DNA of 64,000 bases from assembly GCF_050003625.1 (NCBI RefSeq), contig NC_134398.1, forward strand, positions 67,526,891-67,590,890, in the 5' to 3' direction. The position numbers and the translations under genes are program-made. Shown here one piece after another: positions 22,132 through 32,960 of this stretch (positions are counted from its first letter, which is position 1; every line of letters starts with the position of its first letter). This DNA comes from Haematobia irritans (Eukaryota > Arthropoda > Insecta > Diptera > Muscidae). The notes beneath the pieces are model-generated. The model ran no database searches and was not told the origin of the DNA. It saw nothing but the letters and a program-made list of their open reading frames with translations.

Positions 22132-24735
22132 CTAGTGGAAATCTTTTTCCTCATCTTCGGCCAATTGGAGCAGAGTGCGTAGGGCCAAATAAGGCGCGCA
22201 ATTGACGCCAAATGTTACCGTTCTCAACTGGTAATCTTTAATTTCACTATCTGGATCTGATCTATATAAAATCCGTTGGTACGGGGCATGCTTGGGGTTG
22301 ACAAAGATTTGCCGATACATCTTTGTGATATCCGCGTTAAAAACAAATTTGTACAATCTCCAATTTAAAATTAGGGTCACTATGTCTTTCTGCAAGACTG
22401 GCCCAACATATAATAAGTCGTTCAGACTTTTTCCCTTCGCCGAGGGACATGAGGCATTAAATACCACTCTCAATTTGGTGGAAACACTTTCGGGCTTATA
22501 TACGCCATGATGAGGCAGATAAAAACAAGGTTCAGATTCTCCCTTTGGAAAATCAACAAGTTCCATATGTCCTAGAGACAAATATTCATTGATCACGTTA
22601 TCATACATAACCTTAATTTCAGGCTTTCGTGTCAGTGATTGTTCATTTCGTAGGAATTGACTTAGAGCCACATATCTGTTTGAATTACTAAGTGCACCCA
22701 CTTTTGGGTCAGATTTGAATGGCAAGTCGACGGTGTACCTTCCCGTCACATCTCGTTTAACAGTGGAGCGATATATGTCTTCACATATTTTATCTTCTTC
22801 AGAAATTCGTGCTTCCTTTGGAAGTTCTTCGATTTCCCAAAATCGAGACAGTTGCTCATCTATTGACACTCTTGTACAATGAGCTACCCGAGACACATTC
22901 ATCGAAGTCCTATTGTACGTTGGGCCAGTTACGATCCATCCAAAGACCGTTTTCTGTGCCACAAGCGAACCAAGAATGCCGTGTTGTACTCCATTGAGTA
23001 AAATTAGTGGATATAAATTTCCTCCTATGAGGATATCCACCGGACCGCTAACATAAAAATGTGGGTCAGCAAAATCTAATTTAGGCAATTGTGAAGAAGA
23101 AAAATTATCAAAGGAATGTGTTGGAACATTTCCTGTTACATCTGGGACAACAAGTGCATCTATTTCTAATGAAAAGTTCGGATCAAACACCGAACCGATT
23201 GTAAAATATGCCAATTTAGTGCATTTGGTTAAATGCTCGCCGCCTAATCCAGAAATATCGGCAGAAATAGCTTTCGTAGATAATTTAAGTATTCTTCTAA
23301 GTCTCTCAGAGACAAATGAATCATCCGCACAAGGATCAATTAGCGCTCGGGCTTTATGAGAAATACCATCTTTGATAACAGTTATCCATGCAGTAGCTAA
23401 CATCGTTTTATTAGAAACAGTTGTATGATATGCCCTAACGTTCCCTGAAGTTGAAGCTGAGGGCTGTTCCTCTTGAGGCATTGTATTGTTATTAGTCGCT
23501 AACTGTGAATTCGATTTACTATTACTTTGATTATTATTTCCTTTTTGGGGAAGATTCGGTCTGTGTAACAGCGTATGATGTTTTAAATTACATTCGGAAC
23601 ACGTTTTCTGACTATGGCATTCTGAAACCATGTGTCCCAAAGACAAACAATTCATACAATATTTGTCCCGTCTTACAATTGAAATCCTATTTTTATAGTT
23701 CATACTCATGAACTTGGGACAGGAACGTAAGATGTGATTTCCTTTGCACAAACTGCATTTCTGGGCATTTACTTTTGTGTGATGTACTTTAAAACTTTTA
23801 GATTTATCAAAATTATTATACTTTTGCCGCTGAGGCAGAGATGAATTTGAAGTATGTGGGCCATAAATGTCCGATACACTTTCTAACGCATGAAACCTTT
23901 CAGTTAGAAACTTATCAAGTTCCTCCCACTTCGGTATTTCAGTCTTTTGAGCAACTGACTGCTCCCACAGAGACAATGTTAACTTTGGCAATTTTGAAGA
24001 ACATTGATATATAAATATCGGATCCCACGAACCAATGTCGATTTTATATAGTTTGAGAACTGATATCGCATTATTAATTTCGCGTTGCAATTTCTTCAGA
24101 CCGCTAGAAGATTCTTGCGTACACTGAGGCAGATTAAAAATTGTTCGTAATTGATTGTTAATTACTATGCGTTTATTCTCGTATTGATTACGCAAGTTTT
24201 CCCACGCAATTTCAAAACCTTCAGACGTTAATGGGATATGTCTATTTATTTCACGTGCTTCTCCACTCGTTTTTTGGAAAAGGTGGTACAATTTCTCTAC
24301 AGCGCTCAATTTTTTATTATTCACATATATAGCAGTGAATAAATCCCTAAAACTGGGCCAATTCAAATAGTCACCATGGAAAATTTCCGTATCACACGGC
24401 GGGACAGAAATTGAGCTACCAGTCTTTTGACTTGGGGGGGAAACAGATTCCTTTATCTTTGACTTGATATCCCCAATGAAAGCCATACATCGAATGTAAC
24501 TGTTGTGAACTTCAACTTTCTTCTTTTTTAAAGTTACTTTGTCTTTCTTTTCACAAGCTGGGTCGTTGATACATTTTCTATAAAAATCCTTCCACTCATT
24601 ATACATGCTTTGCAGCTCTTGTTGTTCTGCCTCGATCGACATTTCATTGTATTGCAATACCTCAGATTGTTTTAAGTTTTGTTCATAGGTAGTGACCTCA
24701 TCGCACAAAATGAGATATTCTTCCAACAGCCCCAT
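22132..24735 (-). CDS. gag-pol: BEL Gag, protease and N-terminal RT (frameshifted at 3' end)
   Basis: The open frame extends upstream to 24828, but the Met at 24735 (MGLLEEYLILCDEV) is preferred, since the 31 preceding residues are hydrophobic and atypical. In numbering from 24828: DUF1759-like Gag core about 145-320 (FHGDYLNWPSFRDLF); three zinc knuckles 358-370, 391-404 and 410-422; protease-like region with ALIDPC at 495-500 (D498 present, but DPC instead of the usual D-S/T-G) and QKTVFGW about 625-631; RT from about 680, including first catalytic Asp D833 (FNADITKMYRQI). The frame ends after EDEEKDF at 22132, while the YIDD half lies one base out of frame just beyond. This is a single-base loss in a short T run by appearance. 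Gag itself is intact. Confidence 0.9.
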   Translation of the reverse strand: MGLLEEYLILCDEVTTYEQNLKQSEVLQYNEMSIEAEQQELQSMYNEWKDFYRKCINDPACEKKDKVTLKKKKVEVHNSYIRCMAFIGDIKSKIKESVSPPSQKTGSSISVPPCDTEIFHGDYLNWPSFRDLFTAIYVNNKKLSAVEKLYHLFQKTSGEAREINRHIPLTSEGFEIAWENLRNQYENKRIVINNQLRTIFNLPQCTQESSSGLKKLQREINNAISVLKLYKIDIGSWDPIFIYQCSSKLPKLTLSLWEQSVAQKTEIPKWEELDKFLTERFHALESVSDIYGPHTSNSSLPQRQKYNNFDKSKSFKVHHTKVNAQKCSLCKGNHILRSCPKFMSMNYKNRISIVRRDKYCMNCLSLGHMVSECHSQKTCSECNLKHHTLLHRPNLPQKGNNNQSNSKSNSQLATNNNTMPQEEQPSASTSGNVRAYHTTVSNKTMLATAWITVIKDGISHKARALIDPCADDSFVSERLRRILKLSTKAISADISGLGGEHLTKCTKLAYFTIGSVFDPNFSLEIDALVVPDVTGNVPTHSFDNFSSSQLPKLDFADPHFYVSGPVDILIGGNLYPLILLNGVQHGILGSLVAQKTVFGWIVTGPTYNRTSMNVSRVAHCTRVSIDEQLSRFWEIEELPKEARISEEDKICEDIYRSTVKRDVTGRYTVDLPFKSDPKVGALSNSNRYVALSQFLRNEQSLTRKPEIKVMYDNVINEYLSLGHMELVDFPKGESEPCFYLPHHGVYKPESVSTKLRVVFNASCPSAKGKSLNDLLYVGPVLQKDIVTLILNWRLYKFVFNADITKMYRQIFVNPKHAPYQRILYRSDPDSEIKDYQLRTVTFGVNCAPYLALRTLLQLAEDEEKDFH

Positions 24736-26749
24736 CTTTAATTGAGACAGATATACGAATACAAATTCTTTCCTTTGAGAAAGGCAAATATTGCACAGCT
24801 GTGTGATGAGACAGCAAAAAATCCACAAATTTTCCGAATAAGATTTCTCTTAGCTCAATGTACCGATTTTTAAATCAAATCAGCGCAAAAGAATCCCACG
24901 AAATTAAAAGGAACAAATTTATTTGATAATAAATCTGCGCTATATCTCATATGCAATAACGAATTCGTGCTAATACAATTGCAAATATTTCACAAAAGTA
25001 CGAGGCAGTTTTATTAATTATATGTCGGAATGTATTTGGTAGTATTTAAATTGTTGAGTTGAGACAAGAAAATGTGGATTTCAACTCGTGATTAAATACA
25101 AAGCTCTTAAACCAACAAAATTGTATGGCGAAATGGGGAAATTATTGCAAAAAAAAATTTTCGAAAAAAGTTGCATTCGATGTTGTTTTAGCCCACTGTG
25201 TCCGTGAGACATAGGATTCAGTGACCTATGGATCTGTGTTCTATCTGTTATCTCGATAATCTGGGTATTTATTCACTCTTATACTTGAAATAACTAAATA
25301 TTAAATTTCTCAGCTTGAGACAAACGAGCCGCTGTATATCAATAATTTAGCGCATGCAAATACCTCCACAAAGAGACAAAATTACACCAAAATTCCAAAA
25401 TTATTCGGCCAAAATAATTTTCTAATCCGTCGGATGTGGTGAAATAACTAATATTTATATAATTGTTTACCATTAATTGAATATTTGTAAGGCCGTTGTA
25501 AAAAATTTCTTTTAGTGTATTTCATCATTCACAACAGAAAAATTTTCAAATTTGAGACAATTGAGCCCACTGTACGCAATTTCCAATTTCATGAAAGTAT
25601 GTTGCTTTCCTTTGAGACAGAATACTTCTTTCTTTATGTTCTCTTAAATCGTAATGATGCTACTGCGCTGCCCAATGATCACGTATGCCCAATAATAATT
25701 GTCAAACGTCAATACCAAATGTGCAAAACAAATCCCAGTTATGCTTTGTTACACCACAGTGTTACATATTCAACAAAATTGAAACAGTTAAAAAAAATTA
25801 AAACGATTTTTGCGTAAAGCCTTTTTGAGACAGTTAATATTCCCTTGAGACAATAAATAGAGTGATTCGCCGACCTGTACTCCTTACAAGTGTGCGTACT
25901 CCTGTATGTAATGAACTTTATGTAGTTATATTTCTCACAAAACGGACCCAAATTCGTTTTGTTAGTCGGCCAAGAGACAGAGAAAATATTTTAAATGTAT
26001 GTACGTATGTACTTTATGCATAAGCAAATATAGCAACTCGCTGACTTGTCCTTTGACAAGTGTGCTAATAATATTTTTTTTTTTGTTTAAGAGACAATAA
26101 TTTAATTCGACATTCGACTTGGTTTCACTTCACTGTGCTACGGCAAACATTTCTTTCCAACCATCGACCATTCCACTATGAGTGGAATACACAAATCTCA
26201 TTTGACTGATCTCTATGACTCTCTTTGCATTCCACAATGCAAATCATAGGCAAACGAAGAGACATAAACAAAGTATGAAAACAACCACCAAATTTTGCAA
26301 CAGCCGAAAACGTCACCAAAATATCCCGGTTGGGAACAAAAACAAAATCACTGGCTGTGCTTTTCTATGTATTTGTGCGTGTGTGAAGCAGAAAAATGTT
26401 GACGTTTGCCCTTGAAATGAAATGACCTGCATCAACAAAGAATGCACATGAAGCAGCCACAAAATATAACTGTATTTATTTACAAAATATTCTAGAACAT
26501 TTGAGAATATTTTTTTTTTTATGTTTCTTTTCTTATTGGACTATGCCAAAAATTTTGAGGCAGCGTATGCAACAACAATTATGTGACTTTCCATAGGGGC
26601 AGCAACAGGGGCAATATAAATTCTTTTCCACACTCCAAAAAAAATTATATTTGTACGTACCTCTGTAATCCGAATTACTTTGGCCTGGTTATTAAAATTT
26701 TTTTCAAAATTTACTGACCGTAGGTTCGTCAAAACCGAGAAGGACCATA
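24736..26749 (-). promoter_or_regulatory. BEL 5' leader, about 2 kb, with GAGACA motif array
   Basis: A long untranslated leader between the 5' LTR and gag. On the + strand GAGACA occurs about 13 times, near 24744, 24808, 25061, 25206, 25317, 25374, 25553, 25614, 25826, 25842, 25973, 26091 and 26260, nearly always in this orientation. Packaging, dimerisation or regulatory binding is possible but unproven. No ORF with recognised homology. Confidence 0.7.
26728..26747 (-). promoter_or_regulatory. candidate primer binding site
   Basis: On the sense strand, two bases after the 5' LTR, the sequence starts TGGTCCTTCTCGG. TGG complements the CCA end of a tRNA. The first nine bases would fit a tRNA ending GAAGGACCA; which tRNA was not established. 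Confidence 0.5.
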
Positions 26750-27394
26750 TGTTAGGGCCTGTCCCCAACCCTCCGGCCTTATTGTAGCAACTTCGAATAG
26801 GGCAGTATGTCTGGCACGTTGGGATGGATTTGTTGATCGCCTTGTAGAAGCAGAAAAATGGTTGGAGCTAATCTCCTGGTGGTTGATCACAAGCCTCGTA
26901 GGGGCAAATTAATGAAGTTATCTTTCTAAGCACTATAGACAAAAACACTTCACTTTCCGTTTAATTTGGTCAGAAGAACACTTCTTTTTATTTATGATTT
27001 TGTTCAAATTCACTTCTATGGCTTAACACTGATTTCTTTGATTATTGTTTGTTTCCTTGTTTGCCGCTGTTTATTTCTTGTAATTCAAACGAGTGTACAA
27101 ATCACTGTGGATTTTATTTTACCGATGCGCGCGGGGCTGAGTGTTTTATGGTGGTGGTTTTACAAAAGCCGAATTGATTGGTTTTGAGTTTAAGCTCCGC
27201 ACATTTAGCTAATTGGTTTTTCTTTGACTATGCTTTTTCTTTACTCTTTTCCTTATGACAGGCGCATGTCATAGTCGCTACGCGCAACGGCGGCAAACAA
27301 AGAGTAAGGAGGGCATCAAGTTCACGCATGTAGGGATGCCAACCATTGTTGTCTCGTACATATAATAGGTCATTCACCCCTACTTGCGTGAACA
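26750..27394 (-). repeat. 5' LTR of BEL element
   Basis: 645 bp, same limits and by eye the same sequence as 17761-18405; offset is constant at 8989 bp. As the 5' LTR it should hold the promoter, but no core promoter motif is named with confidence. Confidence 0.95.
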
Positions 27395-28246
27395 ATAACG
27401 GATACTTCGAAGTAAAAAATATTTTCTTAATTCGAAAAAAAAAACTTTAAACCAAAGACGCTAAATCCTCAAAATAAATCTTAGCCTATAGTTGAAGCAT
27501 TTTTATCTTAAATCTAAAGTCTCAATATTTCAGTTAATTTAAGGACAATTTCTTTAAATCAAAAATGTGTTTCTTTACTTTAAGGAAAATTAGCATTAGT
27601 TCAAAGATAGGCGACTTTAACGGAGGGACGCAAATTTACAAAATTTGTGTCCTAAATTTAATGAAAAAATTTTGAAAGAAAAATTATAAACTTTATTTTA
27701 ATTAAAATTTCATTATTTTAAAGAAATTTGTCCTTGATATATTGTAAATTTTGCATCCTAAAATTTAGGTTGCATAAATATCACGTAAATATTTTTTCAT
27801 TGTATTCAGTGTCGGTTCAGATTTAGATATAGCACCCATATATACCTTACGTCCGATTTACACTTATATGGTCTCAAAAGCCAGAGTTTTGCCCTGATTT
27901 GCTTCAAATTTTGCACAAAGAGTACGGTTATTAGTACCCAGCAAAAACTAGGTAACCACATCTCATTACAATTTACATTACCAGGAGAAAAGGTGTCATT
28001 ACATATTCCATTACATTGTGGTGAGTTATAATGACTAACTTGTAATGTAACGGTAATTCTGAAGATTTTTCCGTTAAGGAATATTCTTCACGAATAGTTC
28101 ATAATAATTGTGTTTTAAATTAATGACATTACCATATTATGTTATGTTTTAAATAAACGCTTTATTATACCTCATTCACATTACACTTTCAAAATCGACT
28201 TCACTAGATTTCAACTGTCATTTGCCTTATAAAGAGGGTTATATAT

Positions 28247-29818
28247 TAGAGGTGTACACGTGAGTAATAGTTTACTCACGCTCACGCACACTCACGACGA
28301 AAAAAACTTACTCACGCACACTCACGCATGATATTGTGTGGTAGGACTCACGCTCACGTATACTCACGAAAGGAAAATTTGTACTCACGCACATTCACAC
28401 ACGAAAATGTCGCAACTTACTAAAAATACCGTAACTCACGAAAAATATCGTGACTCACGAAAAATATCGTGACTCACGAAAAATATCGTGACTCACGAAA
28501 AATATCGTGACTCACGAAAAATGTCGTGACTCACGAATAATTTGATGGATAATTTACCTCAGCGACGTGTCTGAATACATGCACGGATGAAAAATACTGT
28601 TTTTCATATGTTTGGCTATAAACATTATATGTTTGGAACACAAATTTTTAAACACAATATTTTTGAGTGCAAGCATATAATGTTCATAAACTAGCATAAC
28701 ATGTTTGGGACATATATGTTAATATGTTAGAACATATTATGTTTGGGACATAAAATGTTTGTAAATATAATATGCTTGGATGCAAACATATATTAATTTA
28801 GAAATAGCCTATAAACATATATGTGTTTAGTAGCTTGGAGCGCTATTTAACAGGGAGCGATATTGAATTAAGTTGGTGGTTGTTGCTTGTTATTACAAAA
28901 TTAACATTTTATTTTTCCTTGGGCAATTGATCAGCTACTTCTTTGATCCTTACAAACTGTGTGGTCCGCTGTTCGAATCCCCGTCCGGCAAAAGGTAAAA
29001 TTAAAATAAAAAAAAATCATACAATTGAATAATTTCTTCTACAATGTTTGTATTACAGAAAAAGGTGCTAAGAACTAAAAAATCTCGTGGAAGTGAGAAA
29101 GATGTGGGGGAATATACAATTGGGCAGAAACAAAATTTTGAGCATTCAGGTCGAAAACCTCTGTTGTTAGCACCTATATTACCTGTTTATTTTCATAATT
29201 CATTATGATTGTAAATATATAAATAACTAAATAAAATTTTGAGCACAATATTGTTTGGGAGAATTTTTTTTAAGCATATAATATTTTTGGGTGCAAACTG
29301 CTTCCAAACATATTATATGTTCACATAATAACATATTGTTTTTTGGAAGACAACATTATTGAATTTGGATGCAAAAATACAAAATGTTTGGAACTTAGAC
29401 TACCCAAACATATATTGTTTAGACCAATATGCTTTCAAACATATTATATATTGGAAGAGATCAAACATATAAAAATATATATGCTTGAAGCAAAATATGT
29501 TTGGGAGTATATGTTACAGAAGTGATTTTTTGTGAGCGTGTGAGCATTATTAAAATCGACAGCGTTATTAAATTCTTAACTTCCCAGGTGTCACTAAAAT
29601 TGTAAATAAATTTAACTCTTAAGCGTTTTATGTTGGTGAGCGGGAATATTTTCGTAAGTGCAATTCCTCACTCACGTAGATATTGTTTTCGTGACTCACG
29701 CTCCCGCACGACATTTTGGTTTGTTAATTACGCTCACGCATACTCACACCGTTCCCATGAGCGTGACTAACGACTCACGCGTAAGTCACGAAAATTTCGT
29801 GTTACGTGCACACCTCTA
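28247..29818 (+). mobile_element. hAT-like element K, complete, split by element G
   Basis: Ends TAGAGGTGTACACGTGA and GTTACGTGCACACCTCTA form terminal inverted repeats. The 8-bp flanks TTATATAT (28239-28246) and TAATATAT (29819-29826) match at seven of eight, a hAT-like target duplication. The interior is packed with ACTCACG/CGTGAG words, including five near-tandem ATCGTGACTCACGAAAA units at about 28440-28530. No transposase. Confidence 0.75.
28582..29540 (+). mobile_element. element G, 959 bp, inside K
   Basis: Starts CACGGATGAAAAATACTG and ends TTTTTTGTGAGCGTG. Flanks are ...ACATG and TGAGC... . Comparison with K at 14234-14255 (CTGACAATATGAGCATG) shows a 2-bp TG duplication. Contains the degenerate tRNA-like GTTCGAATCCCCGTCCGGC at about 28971. 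Confidence 0.8.
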
Positions 29819-30019
29819 TAATATATCCCTGTTAGTAGATTCCGAACTAATGTGAATGGGCTATTAGGAATATTATTATGACGTAATTGACGAATCTAAC
29901 TCCATTAAGCAGCAACATTTATTTCTATTTTAAGTGTAAAATTAATTTGCGTGTAATCTTATTTAGATGATTTGTTACATTTCTGTTTATTTCTACAATA
30001 TTCGTTTCTATTCAAGTTT

Positions 30020-30774
30020 GTACGATTTCCACTTATATGGCCTCAAAAGCCATAGCTTTACCCTGATTTGCTTCAAATTTTGTATATGTACGCCAGAGTT
30101 GGGTAGATTGTTTCATAATTTAAACCCATTTTCAATGGGAGTTTCCTTCAGTTGACTCGATAGTTTCCACAGAGAATATATTTAAGATGCTATTTGGACT
30201 AATTGGTTCAGATTTAGATAATGCCTCATATATTCGTTCTTCCGGTTTATAAAAATAAGACCAGAATACCCACATTTTACACAGAATTCTGTGATGATTT
30301 CCCCATATCGTAGTCATATTCTACACACTGTATTGCCAGACTTTCCACAGAACGGTCGAGTTTTAAATAAAGCTCCGATTTGTGGAAATATCGCCCGACT
30401 TTCCCAAATAATATATCGCCATTGCTAAGTATCAAAAATGTTAAATATTACTCAAATTGTCCTATATATCGAATACGTATGTATCGCCCGATAAATCGTA
30501 AATCTTATTTCGTACAATTGCATTAAAATTGCTCTAGCTTTATATTTCCCATACTTTTTTACTAACATTGTGTTTCATCCCAGGGCGTTAGCCGATTTCA
30601 ATTTTAATTCTAGAGATTTTATAGAAGTACAAAAAATTGTCTCCAAATCGGTTAAGATATAAATATTTGTATATGGGAATATAAACCTTCATAATAAATC
30701 CCAACAAATTTGAAGGAGTTGAAATGGTAACACAAACTTTGGTCTACATAGTGGGTATAAAATAGTCTGTTTTT
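30020..30774 (+). repeat. family A 3' part
   Basis: Begins with an A unit (CACTTATATGGCCTCAAAAG) and ends with the diverged A tail (GTGGGTATAAAATAGTCTG), where family B begins immediately. Confidence 0.6.
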
Positions 30775-31049
30775 TTATACCCTCCATCATAGGATGGGGG
30801 TATATTAACTTTGTCATTCCGTTTGTAACATATCGAAATATTGCTCTAAGACCCCATAAAGTATATATATTCTGGGTCGTGGTGAAATTCTGAGTCGATC
30901 TAAGCATGTCCGTCCGTCCGTCCGTCCGTCTGTTGAAATCACGCTAACTTCCGAACGAAACAAGCTATCGACTTGAAACTTGGCACAAGTAGTTGTTATC
31001 GATGTAGGTCGGATGGTATTGAAAGTGGGCCATATCGGTCCACTTTTAC

Positions 31050-32290
31050 GTATAGCCCCCATATAAAGGGACCCTCAGATTTGGCTTGTGGAGCCTCTAA
31101 CAGAAGCATATTTCATTCGATCCGGCTGAAATTTGGTATATGGTGTTGATATATGGTCTCTAACAACCATGCAAAAATTGGTCCACATCGGTTCATAATT
31201 ATATATAGCCCCCATATAAACCGATCCCCAGATTTGGCTTGTGGAGCCTAAAAGAGAAGCAAATTTCATCCGATCCGGCTGAAATTTGGTACATGGTGTT
31301 GGTAGATGGTCTCTAACAATCATGCAAAAATTTGTCCACATCGGTCCATAATTATATATAGCCCCCATATAAACCGATCCCCAGATTTGGCTTGTGGAGC
31401 CTCTAAGAGAAGCATATTTCATCCGATCCGCCTGAAATTTGGTACATGGTGTTGGTAGATGGTCTCTAACAATCATGCAAAAATTGGTCCACATCGGTCC
31501 ATAATTATATATAGCCCCCATATAAACCGATCCCCAGATTTGGCTTGTGGAGCCTCTAAGAGAAGCATATTTCATCCGATCCGGCTGAAATTTGGTACAT
31601 GGTGTTGGTAGATGGTCTCTAACAATCACACAAAAATTGGTCCACGTCGGTCCATAATTATATATAGCCCCCATATAAACCGATCCCCAGATTTGGGTTG
31701 CGGAGCCTCAAAGAGAAGCAAATTTCATCCGATCCGCCTGAAATTAGGTACATGATATTGTTATATGGTCTCTAATAACCATGCAAAAATTGGTCCACAT
31801 CGGTTCATAATTATATATAGCCTCCATATAAACCGATCCCCAGATTTGGCTTGCGAAGTCTCCAAGAGAAGCAAATTTCATCCAATCCGGTTGTAATTTT
31901 GAACATGGTGTTAGTATATGATCTTTAACAATCTTGCCAGAATTGGTCCATATCGGTCCATAATTATATATAGCCCCCATATAAACCGATCCCCAGATTT
32001 GGCTTGTGGAGCCTCTAAGAGAAGCATATTTCATCCGATCCGGCTGAAATTTGGTACATGGTGTTGGTAGATGGTCTCTAACAATCACGCAAAAATTGGT
32101 CCACATCGGTCCATAATTATATATAGCCCCCATATAAACCGATCCCCAGATTTGGGTTGCGGAGCCTCAAAGAGAAGCAAATTTCATCCGATCCGCCTGA
32201 AATTAGGTACGTGATATTGTTATATGGTCTCTAATAACCATGCAAAAATTGGTCCACATCGGTCCATAATTATATATAGCCCCCATATAA
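31050..32290 (+). repeat. 153-bp tandem array, about 8 units
   Basis: ATATATAGCCCCCATATAAA recurs at 31201, 31354, 31507 and 31660, exactly 153 bp apart, and continues to about 32275. Units differ by a few bases. Confidence 0.9.
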
Positions 32291-32474
32291 AACGTTCTCC
32301 CGATTTGACCTCCGGAGCCTCTTGGAGGAGCAAAATTCATCCGATCCGGTTCAAATTAGGAACGTGGTGTTAGTATATGGTCGCTAACAACCATACAACA
32401 ATTCGTCCAATCACACAAAAATTAGTCCATATCGGTTCATAATCATGGTTGCCACTAGAGCCAAAAATAATCTA

Positions 32475-32930
32475 CCAAAATTTTATTTATATAGAAAATT
32501 TTGTCAAAATTTTATTTCTATAGAAAATTTTGTCAAAATTTTATTTCTATAGAAAATTTGTCAAAATTTTATTTCTAGAGAAAATTTTTTTAAAATTTTA
32601 TGCGGTTCATAATAAAATTTTCATCATTGTCAAAATTTTAGTTCTATAGAAAATTTTGTTCAAATTTTATTCGGTTCATAATCATGGTTGCCACTCGAGC
32701 CAAAAATAATCTACCAAGATTTTATTTCTATAGAATATTTTGTCAAGTCTATTTCTATAGAAAATTTTGTTAAAATTTTATTTCTGTAGAAATTTTTGTC
32801 AAAATTTTTTTCTATAGAAAATTTTGTCAAAATTTTTATTTCTATAGAAAATTTTATTTCTATAGAAAATTTTGTTAAAATTTTATTTCTGTAGAAAGTT
32901 TTGTCAAAATTTTATGTCTACTTTGTCAAA
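32475..32930. repeat. 29-bp near-palindromic minisatellite
   Basis: Repeats of ATTTCTATAGAAAATTTTGT + CAAAATTTT with variants. Each unit is close to self-complementary. A shorter array lies in the B copy at about 43790-43945. Confidence 0.85.
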
Positions 32931-32960
32931 CTGAATTATATATGTATTGGATTGATATTT

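Larger units (their letters stand above)
17761..27394 (-). mobile_element. BEL/Pao LTR retrotransposon, 9634 bp, nearly intact
   Basis: Complete element with two 645-bp LTRs (TGTTAGG...TGAACA), a 5-bp target duplication ATAAC (17756-17760 and 27395-27399), a tRNA-primer-site candidate, a polypurine tract and gag-pol. A one-base frameshift near 22135 splits gag-pro-RT from the rest of pol. An additional ORF lies after pol, where some BEL elements have env. No differences between the LTRs were found by eye, which points to a very recent insertion. Classified as BEL/Pao from DUF1759-type Gag, the A17-type protease region, RT with YIDD, and an integrase followed by a DUF5641-type tail. Confidence 0.93.
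17508..27811 (+). mobile_element. element M copy, split by BEL retrotransposon
   Basis: The left part 17508-17760 (ACTCTCAAAAAAAAGTTTAC, TTTTGGTATTGATTCCGAGC) and right part 27395-27811 (CGGATACTTCG, AAATCCTCAAAATAAATC, ending CATTGTATTCAGTG) together match the unbroken M copy at 4280-4700. Confidence 0.7.
17087..27936 (+). mobile_element. family A copy, split by element M plus BEL
   Basis: 17087-17507 holds the A start (ACTGTGGTACAGGGTATAAT, GTCCGTCTGTCTG) and two units. A units resume at 27812 (CGGTTCAGATTTAGATATAG) and run to about 27936. Everything between is later insertion. Confidence 0.7.

Noticed and set aside
24736..24828. Upstream Met at 24828 as the Gag start
   Set aside because: The added 31 residues are hydrophobic and Cys-rich, unlike BEL Gag. 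The Met at 24735 fits better, though this is not certain.
31075..32133. 199-aa and 129-aa ORFs with 51-residue repeats on the minus strand
   Set aside because: Produced by the 153-bp period of family B. No start context, and similar ORFs appear in every array (for example 62780-63343).
31201..32290. CRISPR array
   Set aside because: Units are contiguous with no unique spacers, and the sequence is eukaryotic repeat DNA.
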